A DNA stretch of 64,000 bases from CAWBRT01 sp963696525 (GTDB lineage: Bacteria; Acidobacteriota; Terriglobia; Terriglobales; Acidobacteriaceae). The stretch spans positions 372,001-436,000 of the forward strand of contig CAVOKO010000009.1 of NCBI GenBank assembly GCA_963696525.1, in the 5' to 3' direction. Position 1 is the stretch's first letter. The number at the start of each line of letters is the position of its first letter. The translations under genes were made by a program, and so were the position numbers. Of the stretch, positions 26,775 through 36,188 are shown piece after piece. Below the pieces are notes generated by a model that made no database searches, had not been told where the DNA came from, and saw only the letters and a program-made list of their open reading frames with translations.

Positions 26775-27695
26775 ATGTCGACAGCTAAGGCAACCCAGCC
26801 GGCAACTTCAGAGAACCCGTTCAACCTCTTCGTCGCGGCGCTGCTCGCAGCGCTGTTGTTGTTTTTGTGTGCTTGCGGAGCTGGCGGCAGCCTTCCCGCA
26901 GCGAACAGCCAGTCTGCTGTTGCTCCAACGGAAACCCCCACGAGTTCAATGATGGCCGCATCGGCCACGCCGACTGCCCCTCCCCAAGCGGCGGGGTATA
27001 CTCTTGTGTTCCAAGACGAGTTCAATCCCCTTAGCCTCAGCCCTAATGGCGAGGGTAACTATACCTGGTATGAAGGCCAATGGTGGGAGACAAAGCTGCC
27101 GCCGCTCAGCGCAATTTCTGCAAGCACCTCCGGCCTTACCCTGAACTGGAAGAAAGGAATGGCTCCCGAGTTGGACCTCATTACCGCATCGCATAATGGC
27201 CAGTATTACCACGCTTGGCAATACGGTTACTTCGAGGCCAGCCTCAAATGGCAAAGTACAACAAAAGGCGCATGGCCTGGATTTTGGATGCTACCAATCG
27301 AAAATGTCACCGGCGATGCAAATTTCGGTGAACTCGACATAATGGAGGGCCAAGGCGGAGCCTATCCCAATACTGTCTTCACTACCATCCACAACTGGGT
27401 CAACGGCGTTGACACCGCAAATAACGAGAGCTCAAACGCTGTGCAGTTGTCGGGCGTCAACCTTTCGCAGTACCACACCTATGGCGTGCTCTGGACGCCG
27501 GGGCGGGTCACTTGGTATTTCGACAATCAGCCCATAAACTCCGCCAGCACCTACCCGATTTTCGACACACAACATTTTTACCTTATCCTCACCAATCAAG
27601 TAGGCGTGAATTGGACCGTCGGTAATACGAAGGGCGTTACGGCATCGGACATACAAACAAACGTCCAGTGGGTTCACGTCTGGCAGCAGCCATAG
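26775..27695 (+). CDS. glycoside hydrolase family 16 lipoprotein (beta-glucanase-like)
   Basis: The N-terminus has a hydrophobic segment ending in LLLFLCACGAGG, a probable lipoprotein signal, then a Ser/Ala/Thr/Pro-rich linker to about residue 70. The catalytic GH16 jelly-roll follows. NFGELDIMEGQGG contains the ExDxxE catalytic motif (nucleophile and acid/base glutamates), and AWPGFWMLP the aromatic substrate cleft. Family members cleave beta-1,3/1,4-glucans, agar-type or related polymers. Next to the exopolysaccharide operon and divergent from it, trimming or release of the cell's own polymer is plausible. Confidence 0.87.
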   Translation: MSTAKATQPATSENPFNLFVAALLAALLLFLCACGAGGSLPAANSQSAVAPTETPTSSMMAASATPTAPPQAAGYTLVFQDEFNPLSLSPNGEGNYTWYEGQWWETKLPPLSAISASTSGLTLNWKKGMAPELDLITASHNGQYYHAWQYGYFEASLKWQSTTKGAWPGFWMLPIENVTGDANFGELDIMEGQGGAYPNTVFTTIHNWVNGVDTANNESSNAVQLSGVNLSQYHTYGVLWTPGRVTWYFDNQPINSASTYPIFDTQHFYLILTNQVGVNWTVGNTKGVTASDIQTNVQWVHVWQQP

Positions 27696-27885
27696 GCTGA
27701 CGAAGGCTGTAACAACAAATTCTCGCGGATTCACGACTGCTCTGGAGCTGCACCCCTCACCCGGTCTGGCTTTTTTCGTAGCTTCTCCCCACTCTAAGCA
27801 AATACGCCTTGTTGCCAGCGGGGCAGCACCCGCGGACTGACCGCGCCTCAAAGCAGCTGCCCTTTGTAAAGTCATTTTTGCTCGG

Positions 27886-28092
27886 CTAAAACCGTGTTGC
27901 TGCTGGTTCTACTTCTGATGGTCGAGGCCACGGTTCGCCTACGGCCTTCAAATTCTCAAAAGCCGCAATCGCCAGTTTCAATTCTTCAATTCTGAGATGT
28001 GCTTCTCGAATTGCATCATCCCAAGAGGTTATCTGCATGGCCGCCTGTTTGGTTGACATACTACGTTGACTTGTGCGACTTGTGACTGACAT
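27886..28092 (-). CDS. small conserved-looking hypothetical protein
   Basis: A 68-aa protein with a good Shine-Dalgarno (TAGGAGA 8 nt before the ATG). The middle is helical (DDAIREAHLRIEELKLAIAAFENLK), followed by GEPWPRP, an arrangement I associate with small acidobacterial proteins of unknown function. No domain is recognised. It lies downstream of the NusG-like gene on the same strand, with a 380-bp gap. Confidence 0.55.
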   Translation of the reverse strand: MSVTSRTSQRSMSTKQAAMQITSWDDAIREAHLRIEELKLAIAAFENLKAVGEPWPRPSEVEPAATRF

Positions 28093-28471
28093 GTTACGCG
28101 TCTCCTAAAAGAAACAATGGATCGATACTTGAGCACGTTAGGGCCCTGCCTCAAAAGCGCAATGGCATCGCGCCTAGCAGATCGAGCATACGGAGACAAC
28201 CACGCACAGCGTTATGGCGCTCAAGCGACAAGGACGAACAACCGGCTCTTGTAATGAGCCGACGGCTTTTACAGTTGAGAGCCCTTCTAACGGGCCTGTC
28301 GCAGCCGAACGTCAAAAGCCATGACTACGAATCTCGCATCAGAACGAGCGCTTTTTCGGAAGAACAGGCTACTGCGGGAATTGTCACACCCTTGCTGCCT
28401 CCCTGGCACAGCCCGCGGGTCTCCTTTGTTAGCCCAGGAAACACCAGATAGTGCCACTCGATCGCCGGACT
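28093..28471. other. intergenic region with no supported gene
   Basis: 379 bp between the small hypothetical gene and the NusG-like gene. Nothing recognisable was found apart from the ribosome binding site of the small gene at its left end. Confidence 0.4.
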
Positions 28472-29107
28472 TCACTGAGACAGCACACGAGTTTCTGGGA
28501 CAGGCAACTCAGCCGCTTGCACCGCAGCGCCCATAAAAGTCGGTTCGACCTCGTAACCCTCAATACTTAACTCCACTGACCGCTGAATGAGATTGACAGA
28601 CAGTACGAGCTTCCGCTCCCCACCGCGAACAACAATAATTCCTTCGAGGCCGTCCAGGCACCCTCCACGGATTCTTACTTTTTGACCAGCCTGGAGAAAG
28701 GTATATGAAGATACTGGGACTTTGCCCGCAAGCAGAATCCGCAGTGACTCTATTTCAGAATCGGGTATTGGAGCTGGCTCTCCGTTAGTCGACAGTAAAC
28801 GAATCACGCGTCGAGTTTGCTGAACGGCTGCGCGAAGCGTTGGTGTCGGAGCTAGATGCACAAAAGCATAACAAGGAAACAGCGGCACCTGAACCAACTG
28901 GCTGCGATCGCTCCACCGGTGAATCTCTTCTAGGAGCGGCAGAAACGTTTTGATTCCTTTGCGCTCCAGCTCCGCCACGACCTTTTTTTCATTCTGAGGA
29001 TAAATATGAACCGCGTACCAGTGGGGCTCCTCGCCCACCACGAGCGACGGTACTGTTTGAGCGGAGTCAACGCTGCTGCCGCTATAGCTTCGCCCTCTGA
29101 GTCCCAT
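28472..29107 (-). CDS. NusG/RfaH/UpxY-family transcription antiterminator
   Basis: This 211-aa protein has an N-terminal NGN domain: HWYAVHIYPQNEKKVVAELERKGI, TFLPLLEEIHRWSDR and PLFPCYAFVHL. A C-terminal KOW-like domain follows (GQKVRIRGGCLDGLEGIIV). Specialised NusG paralogues of this kind bind RNA polymerase and prevent termination in long polysaccharide operons. The exopolysaccharide operon starts 2.2 kb away on the same strand, making it the likely target. The ATG is preceded by AGGAGA at 8 nt. Confidence 0.88.
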   Translation of the reverse strand: MGLRGRSYSGSSVDSAQTVPSLVVGEEPHWYAVHIYPQNEKKVVAELERKGIKTFLPLLEEIHRWSDRSQLVQVPLFPCYAFVHLAPTPTLRAAVQQTRRVIRLLSTNGEPAPIPDSEIESLRILLAGKVPVSSYTFLQAGQKVRIRGGCLDGLEGIIVVRGGERKLVLSVNLIQRSVELSIEGYEVEPTFMGAAVQAAELPVPETRVLSQ

Positions 29108-29254
29108 GAGCCAGGTCTCCTGAATTCATCGCTATCAGTTATGTCAGCTGGACTCCGGGCTCCGCCGCCAGCTGCATCGATTCTCAATCTGCTGTTGCAG
29201 GACTAGGATTGCAATCCTAACTCCTACTTTCCTTAGGCTCGTTTGGACACGCCC

Positions 29255-29587
29255 TCAACGAAAGCCGTTGGCTAATACTTCCGTTCGCAGTCCGTCGAAA
29301 ACAGCAACAAAGCCTTTGCTCGCTGGAACATCATTGACCATCCGTACAACGCGCCCCGTGGATTCCATGCGCCACGCCTTGGAGGTCGGTTCGATCCCGG
29401 GAAGCAGTAGCGCGAGGTGGATGGTAGCGCCACAAGGAGGACAATCACCCTCACACCACGCGAATACGCCACCTTCCGAGATGTCCCGCGTAAAACCCCC
29501 GCCTTCCCGCTGTGTTCCGAATTCATCTACCCAGCCGAAAATAACTGGCACGTGCACCTCAAAGCGTGGTGAGCGGCGCTGCTCCAC
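29255..29587 (-). CDS. PilZ domain protein (c-di-GMP binding)
   Basis: This 110-aa protein is essentially one PilZ domain. The N-terminal RRSPRFEVHVPV supplies the RxxxR arginines, and TRDISEGGVFAW the D-x-S-x-x-G motif, both used for c-di-GMP binding. It starts with GTG preceded by GGAG at 5 nt. Single-domain PilZ proteins commonly transmit c-di-GMP signals to polysaccharide or motility machinery. The position near the exopolysaccharide locus suggests it acts there (inference). Confidence 0.87.
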   Translation of the reverse strand: MEQRRSPRFEVHVPVIFGWVDEFGTQREGGGFTRDISEGGVFAWCEGDCPPCGATIHLALLLPGIEPTSKAWRMESTGRVVRMVNDVPASKGFVAVFDGLRTEVLANGFR

Positions 29588-30046
29588 AGTAACTCCGTTC
29601 CCGGCCTTCTACGCCACATCGAGCGACGCGGTAACCTCTTACCCACTCGCGACGTATACCGCGACCGCACTCTCACGACAGTACAAGCCAACCAAGAACG
29701 TCACAAGTGGTCATATGAATCTATAAGGAATGGTTGAAAGTTACCGATCGCGAACGGAAGACAATTTCACCGTGCACCGGTTAAACAGCCAACGAGTAGG
29801 ACGGCTCACACCGGTGGGCATTTGTCTCTACGGTAGGCAGGCGCAATCTCAAAAAGCGACAAAAGGCCACGACGCTCAGCGCGCCGGCTGGGGCGACGCT
29901 CACCGCAAGCCTCATTTTCGGATCGCGAGTTAGAGATGGCAATGAGGTGCCGATGGCATTGACGCTTGCTTTGCAGGCCGCAGCAACTTGGCCTGCCCAC
30001 GGAGCCTTGAACGTTTACATTCGCAATCCACAATCACGAATGCTAG
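29588..30046. other. intergenic region with no supported gene
   Basis: About 460 bp between the PilZ gene and the Sel1 segment. Only short, low-quality frames were seen. Confidence 0.4.
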
Positions 30047-30517
30047 TTATGCTGCGGGGTTGGTGGAGCGCTTTCGCTTTGGTACTGATTGTTTACTTGC
30101 GAGCCCCGAAGTGATGGGCATATGTTCACGTTTTGGTGTCGTCTTGTTACCTAACCGCTCCGAGGAATTTAACGTCAGCCATTCCGAGGTACGCCGCTTG
30201 GCTTCGGCAAGCTCCACCGCATCCAGCTCTGACGCCACCCCCTCACTGGACTTGAGACACGCTTGCAACCTGCGTCGCGAGGTGGCCTCTGCAATCTGGA
30301 ACCACATATACGAGGCTAACAGGTCCTTCTCGGTTCCGCGGCCGTCACGATACATCTGGCCGAGCATGAACTGCGCCGTAGTGAATCTGTCCGCCGCCTT
30401 ACTACACCAGACGAAGGCCGCAACATCCTCTTCGGGTATCTGAACGGAGCTCGCATTCTGAGCATCGGGATTGACGAGTTCTGCGGGCGAGCTAAAAGCT
30501 AAGAAAACGAGCTCGGC
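30047..30517 (-). pseudogene. Sel1-repeat tail in frame with the upstream LuxR regulator, beyond a TGA
   Basis: The frame continues without interruption after the TGA of the LuxR regulator (30518-30520). It reads AELVFLAFSSPAELVNPDA, then Sel1/TPR-like repeats: VAAFVWCSKAADRFTTAQFM, LGQMYRDGRGTEKDLLASYM. The first residues also complete the usual helix after KLGVSS in LuxR domains, where R/V-ELVLYA-type sequence is common. I read this as the C-terminal half of the same gene, cut by a nonsense codon (CGA to TGA would be one step). The only internal ATG start (30367) lies inside the first repeat, so independent translation is doubtful. Confidence 0.6.
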
Positions 30518-31147
30518 TCAACTCGACACCCCGAGCTTGTCGAAAATGCGAAACAAGTAGTTCTTAATGGTATGTTCGCTCAGTTTGAGGCGGACGGCGA
30601 TTTCACGGTTGGACATTCCCTCGGCGACGTAGCGTACCACCTCTTTCTCACGCTGCGAAAGCAAGGCCGTCCCCAGGGGCGCCAGCTTCGGAGGAACGGC
30701 TTGAACGAGCGCATCCAGCACGTACTTGATCTCGTTGCATCCCGCCCATATCTGGCCGCAGGAGACCCGATCGATGCATTTGCAAAGATCCTCGATGCTG
30801 CCAGCACGGCAAAACACACCGCGTGCGCCCGCACGAAAAGCGTCTACTACTACCTCGCGATGAGGGTGATCCATCAGCAGTATGGTTTTGGTTGAAGGTG
30901 AAGCGACCCGCAGTTCCCGCGCAATCTCGCAGCCTTTGCTAGAATCGCCGCTCAGGCCGGCACTGATCACCGCAACACCGGGCCGCAACTCGGAAGCAAT
31001 ATGCATCAGGTCTGCATCGCCGGCAATCGACCTGATAACCTGAAAGTTCGAGCCTCGCTCCACCGCACCGGCAAGAAGTTCGGTGCCCATGGGCGTGCTG
31101 TCCGCGATGAGGACACTTATATACTGCCGACCTTCGGCCATCGTCAA
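30518..31147 (-). CDS. LuxR/NarL family regulator with phosphorylation-site-less receiver
   Basis: A 209-aa protein with a receiver-like domain (ISVLIADSTPMGTELLAGAV) and a C-terminal LuxR helix-turn-helix (LLSQREKEVVRYVAEGMSN, REIAVRLKLSEHTIKNYLF). The usual phosphoacceptor position reads VAVISAGLSG, with no aspartate, so it is probably a pseudo-receiver not controlled by phosphorylation. It stops at a TGA right after KLGVSS, and the same frame then encodes Sel1 repeats to 30047. No kinase gene is adjacent. Confidence 0.8.
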   Translation of the reverse strand: MTMAEGRQYISVLIADSTPMGTELLAGAVERGSNFQVIRSIAGDADLMHIASELRPGVAVISAGLSGDSSKGCEIARELRVASPSTKTILLMDHPHREVVVDAFRAGARGVFCRAGSIEDLCKCIDRVSCGQIWAGCNEIKYVLDALVQAVPPKLAPLGTALLSQREKEVVRYVAEGMSNREIAVRLKLSEHTIKNYLFRIFDKLGVSS

Positions 31148-32214
31148 ACCCCAGTCATGTGCAATAGCTACGTATCCAACACCTAGTTCGCGCCGGTATT
31201 GCCTCCCGCATCGGGTCTGTGCAACGCAGCAATAGACGCGGAGTTGGATGCAAAACGCAGACTACGCGCCGAACATTCGAGAGTGTCGGAATTTCGAAGC
31301 GAGTTGACCTACTAGAGGCGGATCGCGCTCGGCGGCAAATGTACAATAAATGGACTCGGTTCGATCCTTCTGGGTTGGTCTCTGCCTATGGATGTAGCTG
31401 TGTAAGACTCCATCGTCTCCATCTCGGTTTTATGGCCGTGGATGAGCTGCTCGAAGGAACTGATATCTGAGTCTGGCTCGCTTCCGACCGGGGGTAATCG
31501 AACATATGGTGTGCAGTTACAGATGGACATACGTCCAATTGCACATCGGTCGGAGAAGGCTCGGTGTTGTCGGCGAGTATCGGTTTGCTCGCTGAATAAG
31601 CGGGACTTAAGGCCGTGTACTCTGATTTTTCACGCGTCTGAGACACTGATCTGATGCCGGTTAGAGCTGCTGGAGTGAGTTGCACGTTCGACTTGCCCAC
31701 AGATCCGCACTATGAGTGCAGCCGCCCGAAAGCGGATCTCTGAAGCCGGGGGAAAAAAAGGAGATGGGCGGGGCGGAAGGCGAAGACGACGGAGTAATTA
31801 GAACATCGGTAGCACTGGGTAGCAGCCGCCCTTGTCTTTTTTGTCGCGGTTACACGGGAGAGAGGACGGAGTGCGAAGGCGATGATTTCATTTCCCGATC
31901 GCAACTGCGCGGCACCAACCCAAAACGGATCAGCAACTGCAATGACCTGTGGATGTCCAACCGCAACACCGACTCAAACTGCTTGCCATCGGTTTCCCGG
32001 CTATCGGGGTAGACGACTTCGAAGCCGCTTGTCGTCCGCTCGAACTTTGCCCCCATCTCAAACAGTTCGCAAATGCATTTGTAAAAAGAATCTTGATCAA
32101 CACCCCTGACCGATCTTTGAACTTCTTGCTGCGTTCGCTTTGCCGGAACAACCACGATTGCCCTCCATCAGTCTTGCGGTTCTTTCCAAAGGGTCTTCTT
32201 CTTCCGCCGAAAAA
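31148..32214. other. long region with at most one doubtful gene
   Basis: More than 1 kb with no recognised gene. One minus-strand frame, 31850-32155 (101 aa, including SFYKCICELFEMGAKFER), has somewhat protein-like composition but no domain. It could be a decayed or lineage-specific gene. I leave it unconfirmed. Confidence 0.3.
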
Positions 32215-32706
32215 TCAATCATATTGTTCAGGGCGGCGAGGGCAATCCCGGTAAGTTGTTGAATGCTCGTAGCATTTCGATCCGAGTAATCGAGACAGAC
32301 CCCACCGAGAGTTGCTTTCGGACAGTTGCGGTAGAACCTTCCGAAGAACCCAATCAATGCGGTTGACCGAATCCTGAATCATCGTGAGCAGAGCATCTCC
32401 GACCCGCTTTACGGCTGCGTAGGTAATGACTTCGAGAGCATTGCGGATATAGTGGTTCATATCAGCGACAACCTGCATACGTCGCTGGATCACCATCTTC
32501 TGCTTGCGCTCTTGCTCGGCCCACGCCCAGAGCAGGGCGCCTGTAACAGCTCCGGTGGGCAGGTTGGCGGCGGCCATCACTTCATGGCGTGGAAGTTTCT
32601 CGCGCACCAGCAGGCGATCAAATCCGTATCCAGCCGCCCACACCACCATCACGGCTGCCTAGCAGAGCAAGATGACCGTTCGTTTCGACAACAGTATTGT
32701 ATTCAT
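32215..32706 (-). pseudogene. short membrane protein resembling a histidine-kinase dimerisation segment, with in-frame TAG
   Basis: From the ATG at 32706 the frame reads MNTILLSKRTVILLC, a TAG at 32659-32661, then AAVMVVWAAGYGFDRLL, making a natural first membrane segment if the TAG was once CAG. Downstream come a second hydrophobic stretch and QVVADMNHYIRNALEVITYAA ... DSVNRIDWVLRKVLP. This resembles the MNHxIRNAL motif of small kinase-like acidobacterial proteins lacking an ATPase domain. If the TAG is real, translation could restart at GTG 32652. The tail after about 32300 is not family-like, so a second lesion is possible. Confidence 0.55.
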
Positions 32707-32818
32707 CGGGGATATTAACCGGTTGCGATCACCCTCGCAACCGTCAGGATAGTTGATCGTGAGTTGTGAAGTTTGGCGCGTATCCCGATTCGACGAAGGG
32801 TGTACTCAGCTCCCCCAT

Positions 32819-32950
32819 TTAGCGTTGTGCCTGCTGCGCAGAGTGATGATGGTGGTGATGGTGCTTTTTATGATGGCGTTTCGCAAATGCCGGAGTTGCG
32901 AACGTGCAAAGCAAAATACTAGCCAACACGAATGCGAGGGACTTTTTCAT
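32819..32950 (-). CDS. 43-aa exported histidine-rich peptide
   Basis: The ATG at 32950 has AAGGAG at 7-8 nt, a strong ribosome site. The first 23 residues are a textbook signal peptide (MKKSLAFVLASILLC, then ATPAFA). The mature part is only about 20 residues and nearly all basic: KRHHKKHHHHHHHSAQQAQ. A mature peptide with nine or more histidines should bind Ni, Zn or Cu in the periplasm or outside the cell. No metal transporter is adjacent. The function is unknown. Confidence 0.7.
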   Translation of the reverse strand: MKKSLAFVLASILLCTFATPAFAKRHHKKHHHHHHHSAQQAQR

Positions 32951-33399
32951 TATCTTCTCCTTCTTTGTGATGTTGCTTCCTGGGCGAGCAAGATGGCTTC
33001 CTTTGTAATAACACCGCTTGCGGTCGATTTCTAGAGCGAGAGCCAATCTTTTTAACCCTAGGCCGTTCCTCAGGTATTTTTGCAGACGGTTTTCGTGCTA
33101 ATGCATCAATTTCGGACTTCAGCTTCTACTGCCCCCCGAGTCATATAAACCTGATTGATCCTCGAACTCGGCCTCAAGTGCGGCGACAGATAGTCTGCCC
33201 CGTCTTTATGACAACCGCCATCGCTTATCTGGGTAGACACTCTCGCCCGCGGGCGTACTCGGCCGGCCAAACTTTGATGTCTTCAACCGTAAACGTGAAG
33301 TAATAAATATCGGGTTGCCGGCCGTGTACTCGCTGAGTCTCCTGCCCTAACAAACCATAGAATGCGGCGGAGTTCCGGAAGCGGACCGCCGCCTTTTCC
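32951..33399. other. intergenic region with no supported gene
   Basis: About 450 bp between the His-rich peptide gene and livK. It contains the peptide's ribosome site and presumably its promoter. Nothing else was recognised. Confidence 0.4.
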
Positions 33400-34656
33400 C
33401 TACCAGGGTAGTGGAACTACCGGCTGAACCTCCGCCACTGAGAATGGCCACACTGTCTTGTACTCGTCGCCCCTGATTTGAGCGATGCCTAGAGTGGCAT
33501 TTACGTTCTGGTTGAGATGTTTCTGTCCTGCAAGCTCAATGGCCTCAAACGAGATTTTGTCGTAGGGAAGCATAATCTCCGGGCCATTAGGGAATTTCTT
33601 TTCGATCTTGAGGTTCGCCAGAGCGTTGCGAATTTTATCGCGATTCGGCTCGCCGGCTTGTTCGATGGCGGCCTTAAGCACCCAGACTGCGGTGTAAGCC
33701 TCGGCGGAATGGCCATTCATAGGAATGCCGTACTTCGCCTCAAACTTCTGGTTGATATCCTTGCCCTTGGACATCCCCTTATTCCACTCTACCGCCGTAG
33801 TAATCCCTTCAGCCTGCGAGTGCAAGTTTTTCAGAAAGTTCGGATCGATGACGCCGGTCGCCTTGGAGATCATGATTTTGGGTTTGAATCCCTGTTCGTG
33901 CATCGTCTTGACCAGCAGGATGGCGTCGGAGACGTAGGGATCGACCATCAGAACGTCGGGCTTTGCAGATTTTAAGGTGACAACCTCCGAGGAGAGATCG
34001 GCCGCATCGCGGGAGTACAGAATCACCTTGATTACGCTAAGACCCTGTTTATCCGCCCAATACTTGCCCCATTTAGCGGTCTCCTGACCAAGCAGGGTGT
34101 TGTCGGCGATAATCGCCACTGTCTTGAGATTCGAATGCGACTTCGCGTTCCAATCCACCACGTACTGCACCATGTCGCGCAGATACATCATGTTGGTCGG
34201 GGCCATACGGAAGAAGTACTTGTAGCCGCGAGTGGTCAAAACGTCGGCCGTAGAAATGGCCGAGAGCAAAGGCGTGGCGTTCTTTTCCGCCACCTGCGAG
34301 ATAACTTCGGTGACGCCGCTCTGATAGGCGCCCAGCATCACGGGAACATTGCCCTGGGTCATCAGGCGTTCGGCTTCCGACATGCCTATTTTCGGGTCGC
34401 CTTGAGTGTCGCCGTAGACGATTTCGAGCTTCTTTCCCAGAACTCCGCCGGAAGTATTGATATCCTCGACCGCTAGGTCGATTCCTTTCTTGATGTTCTG
34501 CCCGGTAGAGGCCACGGCACCGGTCAAGGGGTAAACGGCGCCGATGATGATCTTGTCGGATGCGGCTTTGTTTGCACCGGAATTACAACCGCCGAGCATC
34601 GCGATACTCAACACCACAGCGACTACGACACAGCTTACTTTCTGCCTAGCTATCAT
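33400..34656 (-). CDS. ABC transporter substrate-binding lipoprotein, branched-chain amino acid type (LivK-like)
   Basis: This is a 418-aa periplasmic binding protein of the Leu/Ile/Val (type I) family. The signal ends in MLGGCNSG, a lipobox. The mature protein starts KIIIGAVYPLTGAVASTGQ, the classic family opening, and VYGDTQGDPKIGMSEAERLM follows. It is the last gene of a minus-strand livHMGFK-type unit, 103 bp after the LivF gene. Family members bind branched-chain amino acids, but many in environmental bacteria bind amides, urea or aromatic acids. The ligand is therefore not assigned. Confidence 0.88.
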   Translation of the reverse strand: MIARQKVSCVVVAVVLSIAMLGGCNSGANKAASDKIIIGAVYPLTGAVASTGQNIKKGIDLAVEDINTSGGVLGKKLEIVYGDTQGDPKIGMSEAERLMTQGNVPVMLGAYQSGVTEVISQVAEKNATPLLSAISTADVLTTRGYKYFFRMAPTNMMYLRDMVQYVVDWNAKSHSNLKTVAIIADNTLLGQETAKWGKYWADKQGLSVIKVILYSRDAADLSSEVVTLKSAKPDVLMVDPYVSDAILLVKTMHEQGFKPKIMISKATGVIDPNFLKNLHSQAEGITTAVEWNKGMSKGKDINQKFEAKYGIPMNGHSAEAYTAVWVLKAAIEQAGEPNRDKIRNALANLKIEKKFPNGPEIMLPYDKISFEAIELAGQKHLNQNVNATLGIAQIRGDEYKTVWPFSVAEVQPVVPLPW

Positions 34657-34759
34657 GACTGTTCTCCTTGAATCAAACGATGAATTTTAGTGAATGCCAT
34701 GTACCTGTTACCCTGCGATATGCTGCTCCTTACTGTTTCTCTGATCAGCATCTGTGCAC

Positions 34760-35476
34760 TCACAATCCGAGATACGCGCGTTGGAAATCGGGGTCAGCCA
34801 GCAGTTCCTGACTCTTTCCTCTCATAACCAGCCTGCCGCTCTCGATTACATAGCCGCGATTACTGATCTTCAAAGCCTTCTTGACTTCCTGCTCGACCAA
34901 GATGACAGTAATACCTGCGCCGGCGATCTGTTGGACCACCGCCAGAATCTGCTCAACAAGATTGGGCGCGATTCCCAGCGACGGCTCGTCGAACATGATG
35001 CATTTCGGAATCGACATCAGACCCCGACCGATGGCGAGCATCTGCTGTTCGCCGCCGCTGAGAGTCCCGGCCATTTGATATTTGCGTTCTTCCAACCGGG
35101 GAAACATAACGAATACTTTGTCCAGGCTCTGCCGGAACTGTTTCTTGGCCTCTTTGGAAAACGCTCCCAGCTCCAGATTCTCCAGCACTGTCATGTCATG
35201 AAACAGTTGTCTACCTTCAGGAACGTGGACGATACCCCTGGCAAGAATGTCGTAGGTCGCCATATGGGTAATGTCTTCCCCGTCGTAGGCGATCTTTCCT
35301 TCGCGGGGGTGAAGAATGCCCGAAATGGTGCGCACTAGCGTCGTCTTGCCGGCACCATTGGCGCCGACGATACAGATTATTTCCCCGGCGTCGGCTTCAA
35401 AGCTCACATCCCACAGCGCCTGAATATCGCCATAGGCCACATTAATGGACTGTACTTGTAAGGGCCTTGTCATCAT
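34760..35476 (-). CDS. livF: ABC transporter ATP-binding protein, LivF-like
   Basis: A 238-aa ATPase. Walker A is GANGAGKTTLVRTISG, the signature LSGGEQQMLAIGRGL, and Walker B CIMFDEPSLG followed by the H-loop region. The EGRQLF segment after the Q loop is typical of LivF. I use the ATG at 35476 (an upstream in-frame start at 35497 exists). The start overlaps the end of the LivG gene by about 35 nt. It powers import together with LivG. Confidence 0.9.
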   Translation of the reverse strand: MMTRPLQVQSINVAYGDIQALWDVSFEADAGEIICIVGANGAGKTTLVRTISGILHPREGKIAYDGEDITHMATYDILARGIVHVPEGRQLFHDMTVLENLELGAFSKEAKKQFRQSLDKVFVMFPRLEERKYQMAGTLSGGEQQMLAIGRGLMSIPKCIMFDEPSLGIAPNLVEQILAVVQQIAGAGITVILVEQEVKKALKISNRGYVIESGRLVMRGKSQELLADPDFQRAYLGL

Positions 35477-36188
35477 CTTTCCCAAGGTAAATGTCAATTA
35501 CGGTCTGGTCGTTCATGACAGCGTCCACAGATCCTTCGGCGATCTTTTCGCCGTGGTGAAGCACGACGATCTTTTCGCAGAGCGTTACCACGGCCTTCAT
35601 AATGTGCTCGATGAGTAGGATCGTCACTCCGGACTTGTTGATTTCCCGGATCAACGCGACGCATTCTTCGGTTTCCGTGTGGTTGAGGCCGGACATGACC
35701 TCATCCAGCAGCAGCAGGTCGGGTTTGGCCGCCAGTGCGCGCCCCAGCTCCAGCCGCTTGCGATCGGCCGTGCCAAGTTCCTTGGCCAGCACGTTCTGCT
35801 TCTTTAGCAGCCCCGTGAATTCCAATATGCCAAGGGCGTGCGGTCCCGCAACCGCGACGTTTCGCGAGCGATTCCGCCCGAACATCGATCCGGCGATGAC
35901 GTTGTCCAAAACGGACATGTAGGGCAGCGGCCTCATGATCTGGAAGGTACGCGCCATGCCGAGCGCACAGCGCTGGAACGGCTGCTGTGTCGTCACGTCC
36001 TTGCCCTTATATACGATGTGTCCGCCAGAAGGTGGGTAGAAACCGCTGATCACGTTGAAGAGCGTAGTCTTGCCTGCTCCGTTCGGGCCGATCAGACCCA
36101 CTATCTGTTTCTTCTCCACCGAGAAAGACACATCGTTCAGGGCCTGCAGTCCACGAAATCTTTTCGATACATTCTCAATCTGCAACAT
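35442..36188 (-). CDS. livG: ABC transporter ATP-binding protein, LivG-like
   Basis: A 248-aa ATPase. Walker A is GLIGPNGAGKTTLFNVISG. The Q loop and the ARTFQIMRPLPYMSVLDNV stretch are typical of LivG. The signature region is degenerate (LGTADRKRLELGRALA, no LSGGQ), as often seen in LivG proteins, and Walker B is LLLLDEVMSGLN. The ATG overlaps the LivM stop, indicating a single operon. Confidence 0.9.
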   Translation of the reverse strand: MLQIENVSKRFRGLQALNDVSFSVEKKQIVGLIGPNGAGKTTLFNVISGFYPPSGGHIVYKGKDVTTQQPFQRCALGMARTFQIMRPLPYMSVLDNVIAGSMFGRNRSRNVAVAGPHALGILEFTGLLKKQNVLAKELGTADRKRLELGRALAAKPDLLLLDEVMSGLNHTETEECVALIREINKSGVTILLIEHIMKAVVTLCEKIVVLHHGEKIAEGSVDAVMNDQTVIDIYLGKDDDKALTSTVH

